This document shows positions 22,877 to 36,200 of a stretch of 64,000 nucleotides of DNA, in pieces; position 1 is the stretch's first letter, and each line of letters opens with the position of its first letter. The notes under the pieces were generated by a model. The model saw only the letters and a program-made list of their open reading frames with translations, searched no databases and was not told the origin of the DNA. The DNA lies in NCBI GenBank assembly GCA_003996215.1, contig QJPP01001608.1, positions 124,001-188,000 of the forward strand. The letters run 5' to 3'. A program made the translations under genes and the position numbers. This DNA comes from Jaltomata sinuosa. Taxonomy: Eukaryota; Streptophyta; Magnoliopsida; Solanales; Solanaceae.

Positions 22877-24715
22877 TTGAGGTTGTATCGTTGAGGTGCG
22901 GCGTTAAATCAAGCGCTTCTTGGGAGGCAACCCAAGTTTCTTTCCTTTGTTTTTGGTTATCGTTTTTTATTTTTAGTGTGTTTTTAGGGAATGCATGGGG
23001 GAGAAAAATGGACAAGTGAAAACAGGGCAAAAATGGGCTATGTGCAGAGCCGTGTGGACTGCACAAACCATTGTGCGTGTCACACGGCTCATCGCATGCC
23101 AAAACAGAAGGCCTAGGAGAAAATAGAACTATTGGGGGCAATGTGCACTAGTCCATGCAGACCCCACAAGCCCAAGTGCACATCGCACCTCCATCGCATG
23201 GCAAACCAGAGGCCTGGGCAAACCCAGGAGAGAGAAAAGGCGATGTGCGAATGGCATGCGGTCCGCACAAGGGCTCATGAAAATTGCACGTCGTGGTGCA
23301 CCAAAGGTAAATTTTAATTTTTAATGGACCTAACCCGTTGACCGACCCAACCTAGAGATGACTCGGCTCAACTTTTCTTCTTCTTTTCTCTTTATATTCT
23401 GCCACCTTCACCATCTTCACCATATTTTCTCTCTAACTCACAAAATTTTCTCTAAAAACCTCCCACAAATCCCTCTACTTCTCCAAAAATCTTCTTCTTT
23501 TCCCCCACAATCACCACCATCGATCCTCCATGTAGCTACCATTGTCTCTCCGGGCGAGTTGATTGGGTCACCATTGTTGCTTTCTAAAAGCTCTAATTTT
23601 TACTTCTCTACTCCAAATCTTTACTTGTGGTAAATTCCGTGAGATTAAATGCTTGTTTTATGAAGGTTGAGAACTCATATTGTGCAGCATGCTTAATAGA
23701 ATTGTCATGTTGATTTTTGGGTGAGATCCAAAAATTTTAAGTCCCTAATTTTGAATTGTATTGTGAATTTTGCTTAGTGTCAACTTGGTAGAACTTGATT
23801 TTTGTTAATGAATGTTAGTTGGTAGTGAGTTTTTGCCTTGAAATCTGTGTTTGGGGTGAAGTCTAGTTACCCACTTGTGATTGACGCATGATTTGGCCCA
23901 ATGATAGATCGAGTGACGTCGTTCTTAATGGCAAATCGTCGTTGTCATAAAGTTTTACCAAAAATCTATTGTTGGGGATGAATTTTGCTACTTGTATGCC
24001 CATGATTCATTGTTGAAGATTTTCCTTGGTTGTATGCTCTTGTGCGGAGAGGGGTTAATCGTTGCTAAACTTGTTGGTGCCCATTGTTGCAAGTGAGGGA
24101 TTGATGTTCCCGATGATAAACGGGGTAACGTCCATCTTAAGGGAAATCATTAAGTTCTTTTCTTGCTTGTTGGATTTGTCAATGAAAATCCAGGGAAGTT
24201 TTAGTACCCGAATGTTTATGGTAATGATACCCCTTTGCCCCCTTGTTAATATTGTTGGTTTGTTGCATGGTGCCAAGTGCCTAAGCACATCTTTCTCTAT
24301 GGATCACATGTATGATTCACAAGAACACAAGGAACCAAAAATTCCAATTGTGCCTTTGTGCGTTTCGCATGTAATGTATAGATCTTAATGTGCGGGTCGC
24401 ACAAGGCATCGCACCATGTTTGAAAAAAAAGGCTAGTTCACTGCTTCAAGGGGCAAAGTTGTGTGTGAAGCGCACTTTTGTTGGTGCGGTCCACACCAGC
24501 TTCGTACCTCAGTAGAAAAAACTCCAGCAGGGTTCTGTTAGCTAGTGCGTAGGCATATGTGATGCGCACTTCCTCTGGTGTGGTTTGCATGCGGCTCGCA
24601 CGATCCAGCAATCCCTAATTTATTTTCTAATTCATTGTATTCCATCCATTTTAGTTTGTTAACTTCTTTTTAGGCTTTGTTTTTGTTTTTGGCTCATAAT
24701 CTCTGTATCCAGAAC
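22877..24715 (+). other. Athila-like internal non-coding region with CpG-rich repeat blocks
   Basis: Directly after gag come GCGGCGTTAAATCAAGCGC and TTGGGAGGCAACCCAAG (about 22898-22937), phrases I associate with the region downstream of pol in Athila-type elements. This suggests a clean loss of pol. Around 23035-23300 and 24355-24610 are clusters of words such as GTGCGGACC, GTGCACATCGCACC and GTGCGGGTCGCAC, like those in the LTR of the same element. No coding sequence is recognised. Confidence 0.6.
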
Positions 24716-25647
24716 ATGTCTTCTAACAGGATAAACACGGGAGGCCAACCAAGGCAAATGTCTGTCGTTGAAGAAGTAAGGCTTTGCTTTGGCATGGAAG
24801 GCATGAAAGCCTTCTATAAGCGGGACAAGAATAGGACCTTCAATGTGAAGCAAAGTTTTAACCTGGGGGAAATTGGGGATGAGCTACCCAACATGCATCG
24901 TTAATTTGCTGACCAAGAGTGGCAGCCATTCCAAGATGTACCCAGGGGTTATTATGAGGAGATAGTTTGAGAATTCTTCGCAGCATATCAAGCCATGCAG
25001 GATTACAAGGGCTACAAAGGGAATAAAGAGAAGTTCCTTAACTTGGATTTAGTTGTTGTTCGGAGTAAGAAAGTTTCTGTCACCCCAGCTGACATTGATG
25101 CCATCTACTGTGGTCACCCAATTGTACCTGCCCCAGCACTCTTAGCTAGGTTGGCTGTAGAGCAAAAGCCTTATCATGAAACGGCCCCTGTCATTGCTCA
25201 GGATACCCCTCTTTGGTCCACTATAGGGGGAGATATTCCAAGGAAGTCCTTGATCTTCGAAGCTCATTTTTGGTATGATCTTGTTTGCAATCATTTCCTG
25301 CCTTCCCAAAATGATCAAAAAATAACTCAAGATGGGGCTATCTTGGTCGCGGCTATTATGACGGAGGAACATCTAAATTTTGGGGAGATAGCAGCTATGG
25401 TGATGAGGAGAAAAGCTCATAGAGGAAATGATTCTTTCCCTTCCCTGTGCTGATTACTAAGCTTTGTACTAAGGCTGATGTCCCCATCCTCAGTTATGAT
25501 AAGTTCACTCATGCTATTGGGACTATCGACCTTGATAAGAAAACAGATAAGGACGCCCCCAGATTTAAGAGGCTAAGGACTGAGCAGTTGGAGGAAATTG
25601 ACAATGATGAGCTTGATGCTCGAATAGATGTTTCATCTCCTTCCTGA
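24716..25647 (+). pseudogene. Plant-transposon-protein (env-position) ORF, broken
   Basis: Taken from the ATG at 24716 (MSSNRINTGG); upstream in-frame sequence to 24677 is possible. The frame has stops at 24902 and 24968 and a shift near 25450, after which it continues to 25647. Recognisable pieces are VRLCFGMEGMKAFYKRDKNR (residues about 20-40), then the segment from FEAHFWYDLVCNHFLPSQND to EEHLNFGEIAAMVMRRKA, ending PFPSLITKLC-like across the shift. This pattern matches the domain annotated as putative plant transposon protein in many Solanaceae and legume retroelements. Its function is unknown. Acidic sequence continues to about 26140 in decayed form. Confidence 0.65.
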
Positions 25648-28399
25648 GCTACTTCATAGGCATGCACCATATGCCCCTACACCCTCTTTGACCAAAAATG
25701 GCCTTCAGTACATGGTGGACAAAACTTATAGCCATGAGCAGCTGCTGGCCAACCTTACTATGAAGCTACCCGGTATGATAAATAGAGCTGTAAAGAATGC
25801 ATTGTAAGGGGTACTGGATAGCATAACTACACTGTGAAAAAGGGTGGATGCCATTAAGGGGGCGATCACAACACTCCGAAAAGATGTTGACAAAGCAAAA
25901 GTTAAAGCTCCGGTGGTAGAAGCAGATTTGACCACTCTACCCCATGTTGGCAGCTTATGTAGATGATGAGGATGTGTTATCCGGTAATGAGGATGTAGGT
26001 TTGGACGATGATGAGGACCCTGAGTTCCAGCAAGTCCTTCAGGACTCGACACTTTCTATGCACTCCCGAAAGTGTGGTGCTGGCCCGAGTAGAAGGACCT
26101 AGGATGATGAGGCAGCTGATGATGATGATGATGATGAGTCATAGTCCTTCAGGGAGTTGCACCTTATTTCCTAGCATTGGGGGAAATATTTCTTTTATGG
26201 GGAGGGGGTGGCATTACTTGATTTTTTTTTGGTTGCCCGTGATTAGGCTTGAGATATTGTTTTTGTTGCCCTTGACAGGCCTTGTTGACATTTGTAGTTC
26301 TGCTAGATTTCATTTGGCCCTTTTCGGGCACATTTGGGATGATTGTGATGCTTATTGCCTTTTCCGGGTCTTTTTCTTATGTTAGTTTGTTTTTTAGCTT
26401 AATTTGTGCCCTCGCTGGGCTTGATTTTTTATTTTGATGGGATATTGTGTTGCCAGGTTGGTCTTACATGCCCCATTATTTTACTACCCGTGCTTTACAA
26501 ATGCATTAAAGGCCTACACCGAGGCTTGTTCTTAATTGAATCATGAGCGCTCAATTTGGTTATCGCCTTGTTAATAGTAGTTAAGCAATAAACTCCGAGA
26601 GTTTTCTTAATACCACGGTTCTTTCCCAAGGAGAAAAATTTTTATTTACTTTCTTTTTTGATTGTTTTTGTGTCAAACCGGGTTGGTTTTTTCCCTATGA
26701 TAGATTGAGAGGCGGCTTTCTTAAGGGAAAATGCCAAGTTTTAGTTTAAAATTGAGTCTGTAGTTACTTGTCTCAAAATGCGCCCACCGAAACAATTTTC
26801 TTGGCAAGTTGTTTTTGAAAATAAAAGGAAGAAGGGAAATGATTTTTTTAGGAAAATCATTCGCTTGTCATGATTTGCACACTCTTGCTTTGGCTTGATT
26901 GACTCATATACGAGTGTGTAATGAACTCGGAATAGATTATCGACAGTCATTCGGCCCAATTGATTTTGAGACTAATGAGAGAAGTTTTGTGGCATGATGC
27001 CTTGTGTGGTGAGACTTTACCTTGATTCTCGTGCATGCGTGTCATCTAGAACTTACCCCGAATATGATTCAAGGAAAAATTCTAGGTGTGACCGAGCTTG
27101 GAAGATGACCTTAGGCCCTTTTTGATAGCCACTTCACCCAACTGACTTCCCTCAACATTAATCCTAGTGACCCCTTTGAGCTTGTGACACTTCTTTGGCA
27201 CCTTGTTTAACACCTTGACCTTTTTGGAACCTCTATCTTGGCACCCGTCCTCCCTAATTGCTTGGAAGTGAAATATAGGCTAAAAGCCTAAGTTTGGGGG
27301 GAATGAAAAGACAACATAGGCAAATGCCAAAGTTTGGGGGTGTGCGTGATCAAATGAGGAGAAGAAAAGAAATGCACTTTAAGTGAAAGGTAGCACCTTA
27401 AGTTTGAATTGAAAATTGCTCCGAAAGCAATCCCATGAGCAAAATGAAAAGCAAGAATAGGTTCTACCAAATGTAGGTGATACAAGGAGTTTGAATGATC
27501 CTAATTGAAAAGGAGAAGCTTGGGTTGTGTGAGGGAGAAATAAGGTGAAGTTGACATTTGAAAATATGAGCGGTGTTTGAAACAACAACAAAAAGCATTA
27601 GGAAGGTGTAGTCACTTGAACCCAATGAAATCGTCACCTTTGCCCTAGCCAACATCGTAACCAGCAAGTCCTTAGTGATTTTGAGCTTGGATACCCTACA
27701 TTAGTGGTGATGTACATGAAGGGCAAGCCTATGGTTCGACGTGTGTGCACTTGAACTTTCTTGAGAGAGTGAGAGTCTTCTTGGTTCTCCTATAATCCCT
27801 TTGTTTTGAAAATTGCATGATTATGATTGGGATTCTCTCTTGTGGTGAGTGGCATCATGCACTCGAATTGAAATATGAGGTCTCTATTTCAATAGAGAGG
27901 AATGAATGAGACAAGTTGTGTGGCGAATCTCGAGGCAAACCTTGACGGTCCATGCCAATGACTTGAGAAGCTTAAATATCTTATTTTGAATGAGAAATGA
28001 AGTCCTTTTGGAAAAAATTTTGTAATGACCAATTGCCTTGATATTGTGGTGGTTCAAATTGAGATGAGCATTGTAGTTGAGTCTTTTTGTTTGAGTCTTT
28101 TTGTTTATTCTTTTTCTTGATTTTTAGCATAGATTTGTCTTTTGTGCCTTGATTGAGTCCAGAGCATAAGTCATTCCTTGCCTTGTGAGTATCTTGCTTG
28201 TGGAAAACCCTCATGCCTTCTCTGGAGACAGAGATCTTACTGCTACCTCCGAGTCTGACAATCTAGTTTTCTAGGCTTTTAGCTTTTAGAATCCTCTTTC
28301 TCTCTGATCCTTCATGCGTTCTTTATCCTATTCCGATTCGATTTAGCTTTCTTTTAGTTGCTATATCTAAATTATCCAAAAAGTTACAAGCAATAGTTC
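25648..28399 (+). other. Athila-like 3' untranslated region, no gene seen
   Basis: Long non-coding stretch with a GAT-rich run (26117-26137), G/T-rich prose-like sequence and two AAGTTTGGGGG motifs (near 27291 and 27331), a phrase common in Athila 3' regions. No supported ORF. Confidence 0.55.
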
Positions 28400-28410
28400 A
28401 AGTTTAGGGA
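28400..28410 (+). other. Probable polypurine tract of the Athila-like element
   Basis: AAGTTTAGGGA lies two bases before the TGATAAG start of the 3' LTR. Confidence 0.5.
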
Positions 28411-28412
28411 TT

Positions 28413-29896
28413 TGATAAGTCATTAATATACCAACTTATTGAGCCTTAATCCATGAATTACTGCTATGTTTTGAATAGATTTAGAGGTTCTTATGGCCCT
28501 TATTGATGTCTATACAGGTACTTGTGATCAAAGATGGAAAAATAAGGAAATGGACCCAAAAAGAGCTTAAAGGAGTAAAGTGTGAAGCGATCAAAAAAGA
28601 TGGAGATTCAGCCTTGAGATGTGGCGCTTGTGCGACACGTACAAGCCATGGTACGGTCCGCACCTCTCACTGCATGGAGCCTTGAATCAACTGAAGGATT
28701 TGTTATGAGGTGAGGTCATTGTGTGATATGCACAACTCATGGTGAAAACCACACCTCCTTTGCACAACACCTCCCAAGTCAGCTGAGTCACTGGTTCAAC
28801 TGAAAAGGGTGTGCGATGCGCACATCATGACGTGCAAACTACACGTCGCGCTGCACACCACTCGAAGGGCATTTTTGTCCAGAAATTTAGTGACATTTTG
28901 GGAAAGTATTTAAACCTATTTTAGGCACAATTGTAAAGAGAATTCTTCAGCACTGAATACTATTGATTAATTTTAGCTTTGAGAACAAGTTTCTTCTCTA
29001 AGAAGAAGAAGAGGGTTTCAATCCATTCCCTCTTCCAATTCTTAGTTCACCATTTGTGTACAAAACTGAGCTTAGATATTGAAATTACACTTGAATGAAG
29101 AGAAATTTGACTTACCCACTTGGTATATCTCCTTCCTTTAGTATGAGTAGCTAATTTCATTGTCTAGGGATATGTTGATAATGGGTTCTTGACAAATGGG
29201 TGTGGGTGTTGCTAATTCTTGCTTATAAATGCTTATTTGACATTGGTCTAGTAGTTTCACCAAGTTATAATCCTAAAATTGGTGGTTGCAAACATTGATT
29301 TTCCTTACTTGGCTATGTTGTTGCTTGAAAGAGAATTTCATAGTTTCGGATGTGAAATTGCTAGTGGGAACTTGCTTCCATTTAGATTGAGGCTAGAAAT
29401 AGCTCATATCGATGGAATCACCCATTTAAGGATCTAAGCGAGAAATAGTATGACCTCCCTAAGCTTTAGCATGGTTGTTTATTGTTAAACCGATAGTGCT
29501 TTAATCAAGATTGTCAGATATATGGTTGTTGATTGAGATATGAACAACCATACCTATAACAAAGTCTACCTATGTCAATAAGCAAGAATTTGTGTGAATA
29601 GGCAATCACCCTATCCCACACTAAATCTCCATTGGATGCACATCCCTAGTCGTCCACTCTCATTTGTACACCCGTTTTACTTTATTGTCTTGCTTGAATT
29701 GAGATTGTTGTAACAGAATCCCAATTTTCCCCAATCCATTACTTTCTTGCATTTAAACACTTACTCTCTTAGTGAAGTCGTTTCTATACAATCATCATTG
29801 TGCTATCTACAAGTCTCTGTGGGTACGACCCTGACATCCGTTGGGTACTTATAAATGTGTTTTGCTTGACGATCGTTGTACGTTTGAGCATTTATC
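28413..29896 (+). repeat. 3' LTR of the Athila-like element
   Basis: It runs from TGATAAGTCATTAATA to CATTTATC (1484 bp) and pairs with 19911-21417 with scattered substitutions, many of them C-to-T or G-to-A. Confidence 0.9.
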
Positions 29897-32800
29897 GGAA
29901 GCAATGGAAATAAGTGAAGAAAGTAGATAATAGGAATATCTATAACATATATGCAGAAGCTAACCAACCCAAAAGACCTGGTATCATAGTATAAGAGTCG
30001 GAACTACATATAAGGAGTACAAAAGGATCCAAAACAATATATACAAATGTCTTTGAATAGTAATAGAGTACATGATACAAAAGATAAACTAAAAGCTAAG
30101 CTCCGGTCGCCAAGAGCTCACCCTCAGTCTGGAATGGTCCAAAATCTCCTCGCATGAGTCTTCGCAAGCCAGCGGCGAGGGCCCACACTAGGATCTGCAC
30201 CAGAAGATGCAGAGTGTAGTATGAGAACCAAATGGGAAGCAAATGGTACCCAATAGGTATGATAGGCCGACTGGGCACATATAAGATAAAAGAGTAGTAA
30301 TAAGCATAGTAGAAGCAAATAGTCACAGAAAGCAACGAAGAAGTACACGGAAGCTAGCAAAGAAGGAAGACAACAGAAATAACACACATGGCTAGCTACA
30401 AAATATATATTACAGACACAGGTGAAGGGAAGAAATGATGCACTTGGGATCCTCGCAATAACAATATATATAATAAGTTTTTAGAAAAATGTGCGGTATA
30501 CCGGTATTCTCAAGTAAAAAGGGAAGGAGGAAACAGAAAGACAATAGCATGCCCGGATACAAAAATAAGAACCAAGTCAAGATACAAGTACTACAATCAA
30601 TATCCAAATCATAGTAAGAAAACAACATAAGGAATAATAACTCGACTAAGCAAAAATAAGCCTACCTACAGTCCCAATGGGCGCCTATACACCCGAGGAA
30701 CACAAACAAGTGAAGACAAACCCTCTGACATCCTATACTATCGGAGTGTACACTTAACAAATAGCAAATAAGGGTGGAACCTCACAAAAATGAATGGTAT
30801 GACGCATGCTGGTGTCTAGGTGGAACAGTAACTCTTTATGTACCTCCTCCGGTGCCTAGAGGTCCCAATAGGTAGGTTCCATGGAAGGATACTACCTGAA
30901 TATCTCAACTCCATCGTATACCCCTCCTCCAGCGCACGCAGCCCAAAGCCCCTGGCCTGAATCGGCAAGGTCCACGGAGGTCCTCGACCACATACTATAA
31001 CTCAATATCAAAAACATCATCCAAAGTGGATCCGGATCCAATCTAGTAGCCCAAATCTCTAATATGCATGCAAAGACTCTGTCCAGGTCTAAGCTAGTAA
31101 AATAAGTCTCAAAACCCCATCAAGGGTGCCCGGACATGACCGGGTCTAAAACAGAAGTGAAACAGCTCTGATGCTCGAACCGACCGAGTCTAATATCATC
31201 TCAATTTAGTCAAATGCCAATCTAGCACCACAGCCCTGCTGAGTCTAGCAATAGTTGGAAATATGTGATAAAAACTCATCTTTTAACTCTTTTACCCCAA
31301 GAAGATCCATGCAAGGCATTTCTAAACCAATTTAAAGTCATTTCAGCCTAAAACGGGCTCCCGGGGCCATGCAAGTCTAGAAAACTAGTAAAGGTAGGCC
31401 CGCAGCCCAAACCGTAGTAAAATATGTAGAAAATCCCTTATTATGCATGGAAATGGCATGATCAATCACAAATAGCAGCCCAATGGCTCACAAACAACCT
31501 ATCAGCCCTACACATGCTTAAATTACTCTACAACATAGCAGCCCAATGACTCACAACCAACCTATCAGTCCTGCACATGCTTAAATTACTCTACAACATA
31601 GATAGCCAGCCTAAAAATAACGATAAAGATGTTGGGACTCACGAACACCCCCCAAATAACCCACCATCTATGGTCCAGAGTCAATACAAGGCCACTCATG
31701 ACCACAAGGGTGATAATATCATTCTACAAGAATACTACATACAATAGAGGAAAGAAACGAGGAGGACATGGAAAAGCGGTCAAGGTCTGCGTGCCAAGCT
31801 ATAAACCCAACCCAAGGATGCCAATTAGTATAATTTTATCCTATATATACAAAGTAAAGAGAAGTTAGACCGTAACCTACTTGTCATCTGATGACAAGCT
31901 GCTGGAACGACGTTGTCCCAGCCTGAACTGCTCTGAAAAGCCCCTAACGAAAGTCACAATATCAAGAACACAAGCTACACATTAAAATATGACTAACGAT
32001 GTACATATTTCTATAATTATAGTTGGGTCAAAAATTTGGTTTAAAGCGGGCCCGCGGGGTCCAAAACTAGAAATTAGAAACGAAAAGAAGCATGATGAAC
32101 ATACTACTCCAGTGAGTGCATGCCCCAAATTTGAGCAAATTTGGCCAAGAGAAATGGCTCAAAATAGCCCGCTCAAGTAATGAATTAAAGAGGAAAATTT
32201 CAAGACTAAAATCGGATATTAAAGGAAGAATTTACCCACCACGATGAGATAAAGCACGCCAACAGAGTGAATTCCCCGAACGCACAAGCATGCAAACAAA
32301 AACGAGCAGCCACTACAAGGAAAAAATTTCCTAAGCTTATATGTTCATCAATGGAGGTTTTTAATGGAGAAGAAGTAAACTTGGGGAAGAAGGAGCTTAC
32401 CCAAACGACGAAGGAGCGAGATTAATCACCCATTTATGGATCTCCAAGGCCAAGTACTGATCTGGGAGCAATTTAGGTTGAAAGAAAATAAGTTTAGAGT
32501 GAGAAAACTTGGAGAAAAAGGATGAAAAACCGAAGCTGAGGGATTTTATAGGGGCTGGACACAGCAAAAATATCAGCAATGCTAAAAACTTCTACAGGGT
32601 ATCCCGGGCACAATCGAAACCCAATACTAAGAAAGCGGTAATGCTATTAGAGTGAAAACGACGTTCCAAACTCAACAGAATCGATGAAACTTCTATACAA
32701 GGTCATTTTGGAGGAATGTTGACCCAAGTCAACATTAACTAAAATCAACCAAACACCCAAAATGAGCCCGGCTCACCCGGTACTTAAACCAAACACCTAC

Positions 32801-33227
32801 CTAACTCAAACTCGACATTATGGAGTTGATGGAACCGTCAGATTTTGAATTTGATGCTCCGATCATCAAAAGATGACCCAAGTCAAACTTCTAACTCCAA
32901 ATGGCCTGAAAATAGGAGAACTAACATAAAACCCACACCGGAAGTTCTCAGGCATCGACTAAAGGTCCAACTAGACCAAACTCAATGTTCCGGAGCTAAC
33001 AGAACTGTCAGAATTCGATTCCAAACACGTTAGCTAAGAATGTTGACTAAAGTCAATGAATTCCTAAGTTAAGGCTCTAAAATAGGAAAACGATCATAAC
33101 GACCAAACGAACGGCCAGGGAACCGAACCACCGGTCCCAGCAAGCCATAAATGACTTGGGGCAGTCATAGAAAGGCTAACAGTACAAAGATGGTGTAAAC
33201 GCAAAAATAACCAGAAGGGTCATTACA
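29897..33227 (-). repeat. 3' LTR of Tekay-2, main piece
   Basis: This continues the LTR interrupted at 19910 and ends GGGTCATTACA at 33227, which is the TGTAATGACCC start on the minus strand. Within it, 30054-30490 is almost identical to the other LTR. A 63-bp tandem duplication (31473-31598) is present here and not in the 5' LTR. Confidence 0.9.
31473..31598. repeat. 63-bp tandem duplication in the Tekay-2 3' LTR
   Basis: 31473-31535 and 31536-31598 both start TAGCAGCCCAATG and end TTACTCTACAACA, differing at four positions. The 5' LTR has a single copy near 40098-40160. Confidence 0.85.
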
Positions 33228-33264
33228 TCATCCACTACCAAAAAGGACTTTCATCCTCGAAAGT

Positions 33265-36200
33265 CTAGAAGAAGAAGGTACCAGCAAGCTCAAATAGTTG
33301 CAGATACTGAGCCCACATATCTCTCTCAGTCTCCCAGGTAGCCTCCTTGACCGGGCGATGCCTCCACGGAACTTTCACCACCGGAATCTCCCTAGATCTG
33401 AACCTCCTAACATCACTGGCCAATATAGAAACTGGCTCCTCAACAAAAGTCAAACCATCATCCAACTGAACTGAATCCCACTGCAACACATGAGACTCAT
33501 CTGGAACATACTGCCTCAACATCGATACATGGAAAATAGGGTGTGTAGCTGAAAATATCAGAGGAAAGATAGCATATAGGCAACACTACCAACCCTTTGA
33601 AGAATCTCAAACGGCCCAGTGTACCTGGGCTAAGATTTCCCCACCTACCTAATATCATCACGTCCTTCATGGGCGACACACAGATAAATAGCAAGTCACC
33701 AATACTGAACTCTAAGGCACGAAGTCTACGATCAGAGTAGCTCTTATTCCTACTCTGGGCTGCCTGAAGTCTGTCCTGAATCACCCGAACTCTGTCTAAG
33801 GAATCACGAAGCAAATTTTCACTCTGTGGCATAGAATCCAAGCCATCAAACAAACTAATCAGCGATCTGCAAGGCCTTCCATATACAAAGCCTCGACAGG
33901 TGCCATGCCAATGCTCGAATGACAACTATTATTATAAGCAAACTCTGCCAAAGGCACAAACTGGTCCCAAGAACCCCCAAAGTCAAGAACACAGGCCCGA
34001 AGCATGCCCTCCAGGACCTGAATAGTCCTCTCGGCTAGCCCATTTGTCTGAGGGTGGAATGCAGTACTAAGCTGAACCTCTGTACCCAAATCTCAATGAA
34101 TAGCTCTCCAGAACTGAGATGTAAACTGAGTGTCGCGGTCTGAAATGATAGAAGCTGGGACCCCGTGCAACCGAACAATCTCACAAAGGTAGATCTGAGC
34201 TAACCTCTCTACATTGTAAGAAGTCTGAACTGGCAAGAAGTGTGCTGACTTAGTCAGCCTATAACAATCACCCAAATAGAATCAAACCCTTGAGAAGTAC
34301 GAGGCAAACCAACTACGAAGTCTATAGTAATCCCTTCCCACTTCCACTCAGGAATGGGAAGTCGTTGCATCAAACCACCAGGTCTCATGTGCTCGAACTT
34401 CACCTGCTGACAGTTCAAGCACCGAGATACAAACTCCGCTATGTCCCACTTCATACCACTCCACCAATAAAGCTGCCTCAAGTCTCTGTACATCATTGAT
34501 GTACCAGGATAAATGGGGTATCTAGAACAATGTGCCTCATAGAGTATCAACTTAATCAAATCCCCAACTCTCAAAACAGAGTTGACTATCAAACCTCAGA
34601 ACCCCGTCTAAATCTAGAGTAGCCCAGCTGGCCTCACCCCGAGCCACCTGATCACGAAGGTCACACAATCTCTGATCCTCAAACTGTCAGCTCTGAATCT
34701 GATCAACTAGAGTGAAACAAACCTTAATACTGGCAAGAACACTGCTAGGATCCGACAAGTCAAGCCTAACCAAATGGTTAGCCAAGGACTGGATGTCCAA
34801 GGCCAACGGTCGCTCTGAAACTGAAAGTGAAGCTAGGCTACCCATACTCACTATCTTCCGACTCAAGGCATCTGCTACCACATTTGCCTTGCTCGGATGA
34901 TATCAAATGGTGAAATCATATTCCTTCAGTAGCTCAATCCATCTCCTCTACCTCGAGTTCAGCTCTTGATGACTCGTAATGTACTAAAGACTACGATGAT
35001 CGGTGAATATCTCACAATGAACTCCATATAAGTAGTGCCACCAAATCTTGAGCACGAAGACTACCGCCCGCCAACTCAAAGTCATGAGTGGGGTAGTTGC
35101 TCTCGTGAACCTTCTGCTACCTCGATGCATATGCTATCACTCGACCCTGCTGCATCAACACACAACCAAAACCAACCCTAGAAACATCACAATACACGGA
35201 GAAACTCTGATCCTCAACCGGCAAAGTCAATACAGGAGCTAAAGTCAACAAGGCCTTAAGCCTCTGGAAGCTATCCTCGTACTGATCCAACAACTGAAAT
35301 GGAACATCCTTCCTAGTCAGCATAGTCAAGGCTGATGCTATGGAAGAAAATCCCTTAACGAATTATCTGTAGTACCCGACTAACCCAACAAAGTTGCGAA
35401 CCTCAGTAGGAGTAGTAGGTCTAGGCCAATCACGCACCACTGAAATCTTACCCGGATCAACTCTAATTCCATCCTTAGACACCACATGTCCTAGTAATGC
35501 AACTGACTCAAGCCAAAACTCGCACTTTGAGAACTTGGCATAAAGTCGGTGATCTCTCAAAGTATGAAGTACAGTCTTCAAGTGCTACTCATGCTCATCT
35601 CTACTCCTAAAGTATATCAGGATGTCATCAATAAAGACTATCACGAACCTATCAAAATACGGGCTAAGCACATTGTGCATCAAGTCTATGAAAGTTTTGG
35701 GGGCATTAGTCAACCCAAAAGACATCACTAGGAACTTATAGTGGCCATAATGTGTCCTCAATGCTGTCTTAGAGATGTCCTCCGCCCTAATCCTCAACTG
35801 GTGGTAGCCTGACCTCAAATCTATCTTTGAAAATACGGTTGAACCCTGAAGCTGATCAAACAAGTCATCTATACGCGGCATTGAATACCCATCGAATCCT
35901 TCTTCTTCACAAATAGAACAGGAGCACCCGAAGGCAATACACTATGCCTAATGAACCTCTTAGCTAACAAGTTGTGGAGCTTCTCCTTAAGCTCCCTCAA
36001 CTCAGCTGGAGCCATACAGTAAGGAGAAATGGAAATGGGCCTGGTACCTGGCTCTAACTCAATAGAAAAATCAATATCTCTCTCAGGTGGAAGGCCTGGC
36101 AGGTCGTTAAGGAACACATCTAGGAAGTCTCTAACCACAGGAACTGACTCAAGGAAAGAAGTGTCAACACTAGCATCTCGAACGTATGCTAGGTAAGCTA

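Larger units (their letters stand above)
19911..29896 (+). mobile_element. Athila-like gypsy derivative without pol, nested in the Tekay-2 LTR
   Basis: Two related terminal repeats (19911-21417 and 28413-29896) both start TGATAAGTC and end near GAGCATTTATC. A PBS-like GGCGTCGTTGTCAGGGA follows the first. Gag (21545-22876) and a large ORF in the env position (24716-25647) are recognisable, but no protease, RT, RNase H or integrase is found in the 7 kb interior. The element is therefore non-autonomous. The target duplication is probably GGAAG (29897-29901), seen as AAAAG on the left (19906-19910). The uninterrupted Tekay-2 LTR reads GGAAG at the same place (GGCGGAAGAAAGG near 38520). Confidence 0.82.

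Noticed and set aside
26117..26137. GAT trinucleotide run as a coding Asp tract
   Set aside because: The surrounding frame is decayed; at most it is the remnant acidic tail of the env-position ORF.
30096..30335. 79-codon frame identical to one at 38721-38960
   Set aside because: Both copies are in the two LTRs of Tekay-2; identity comes from the LTR DNA, not protein selection.
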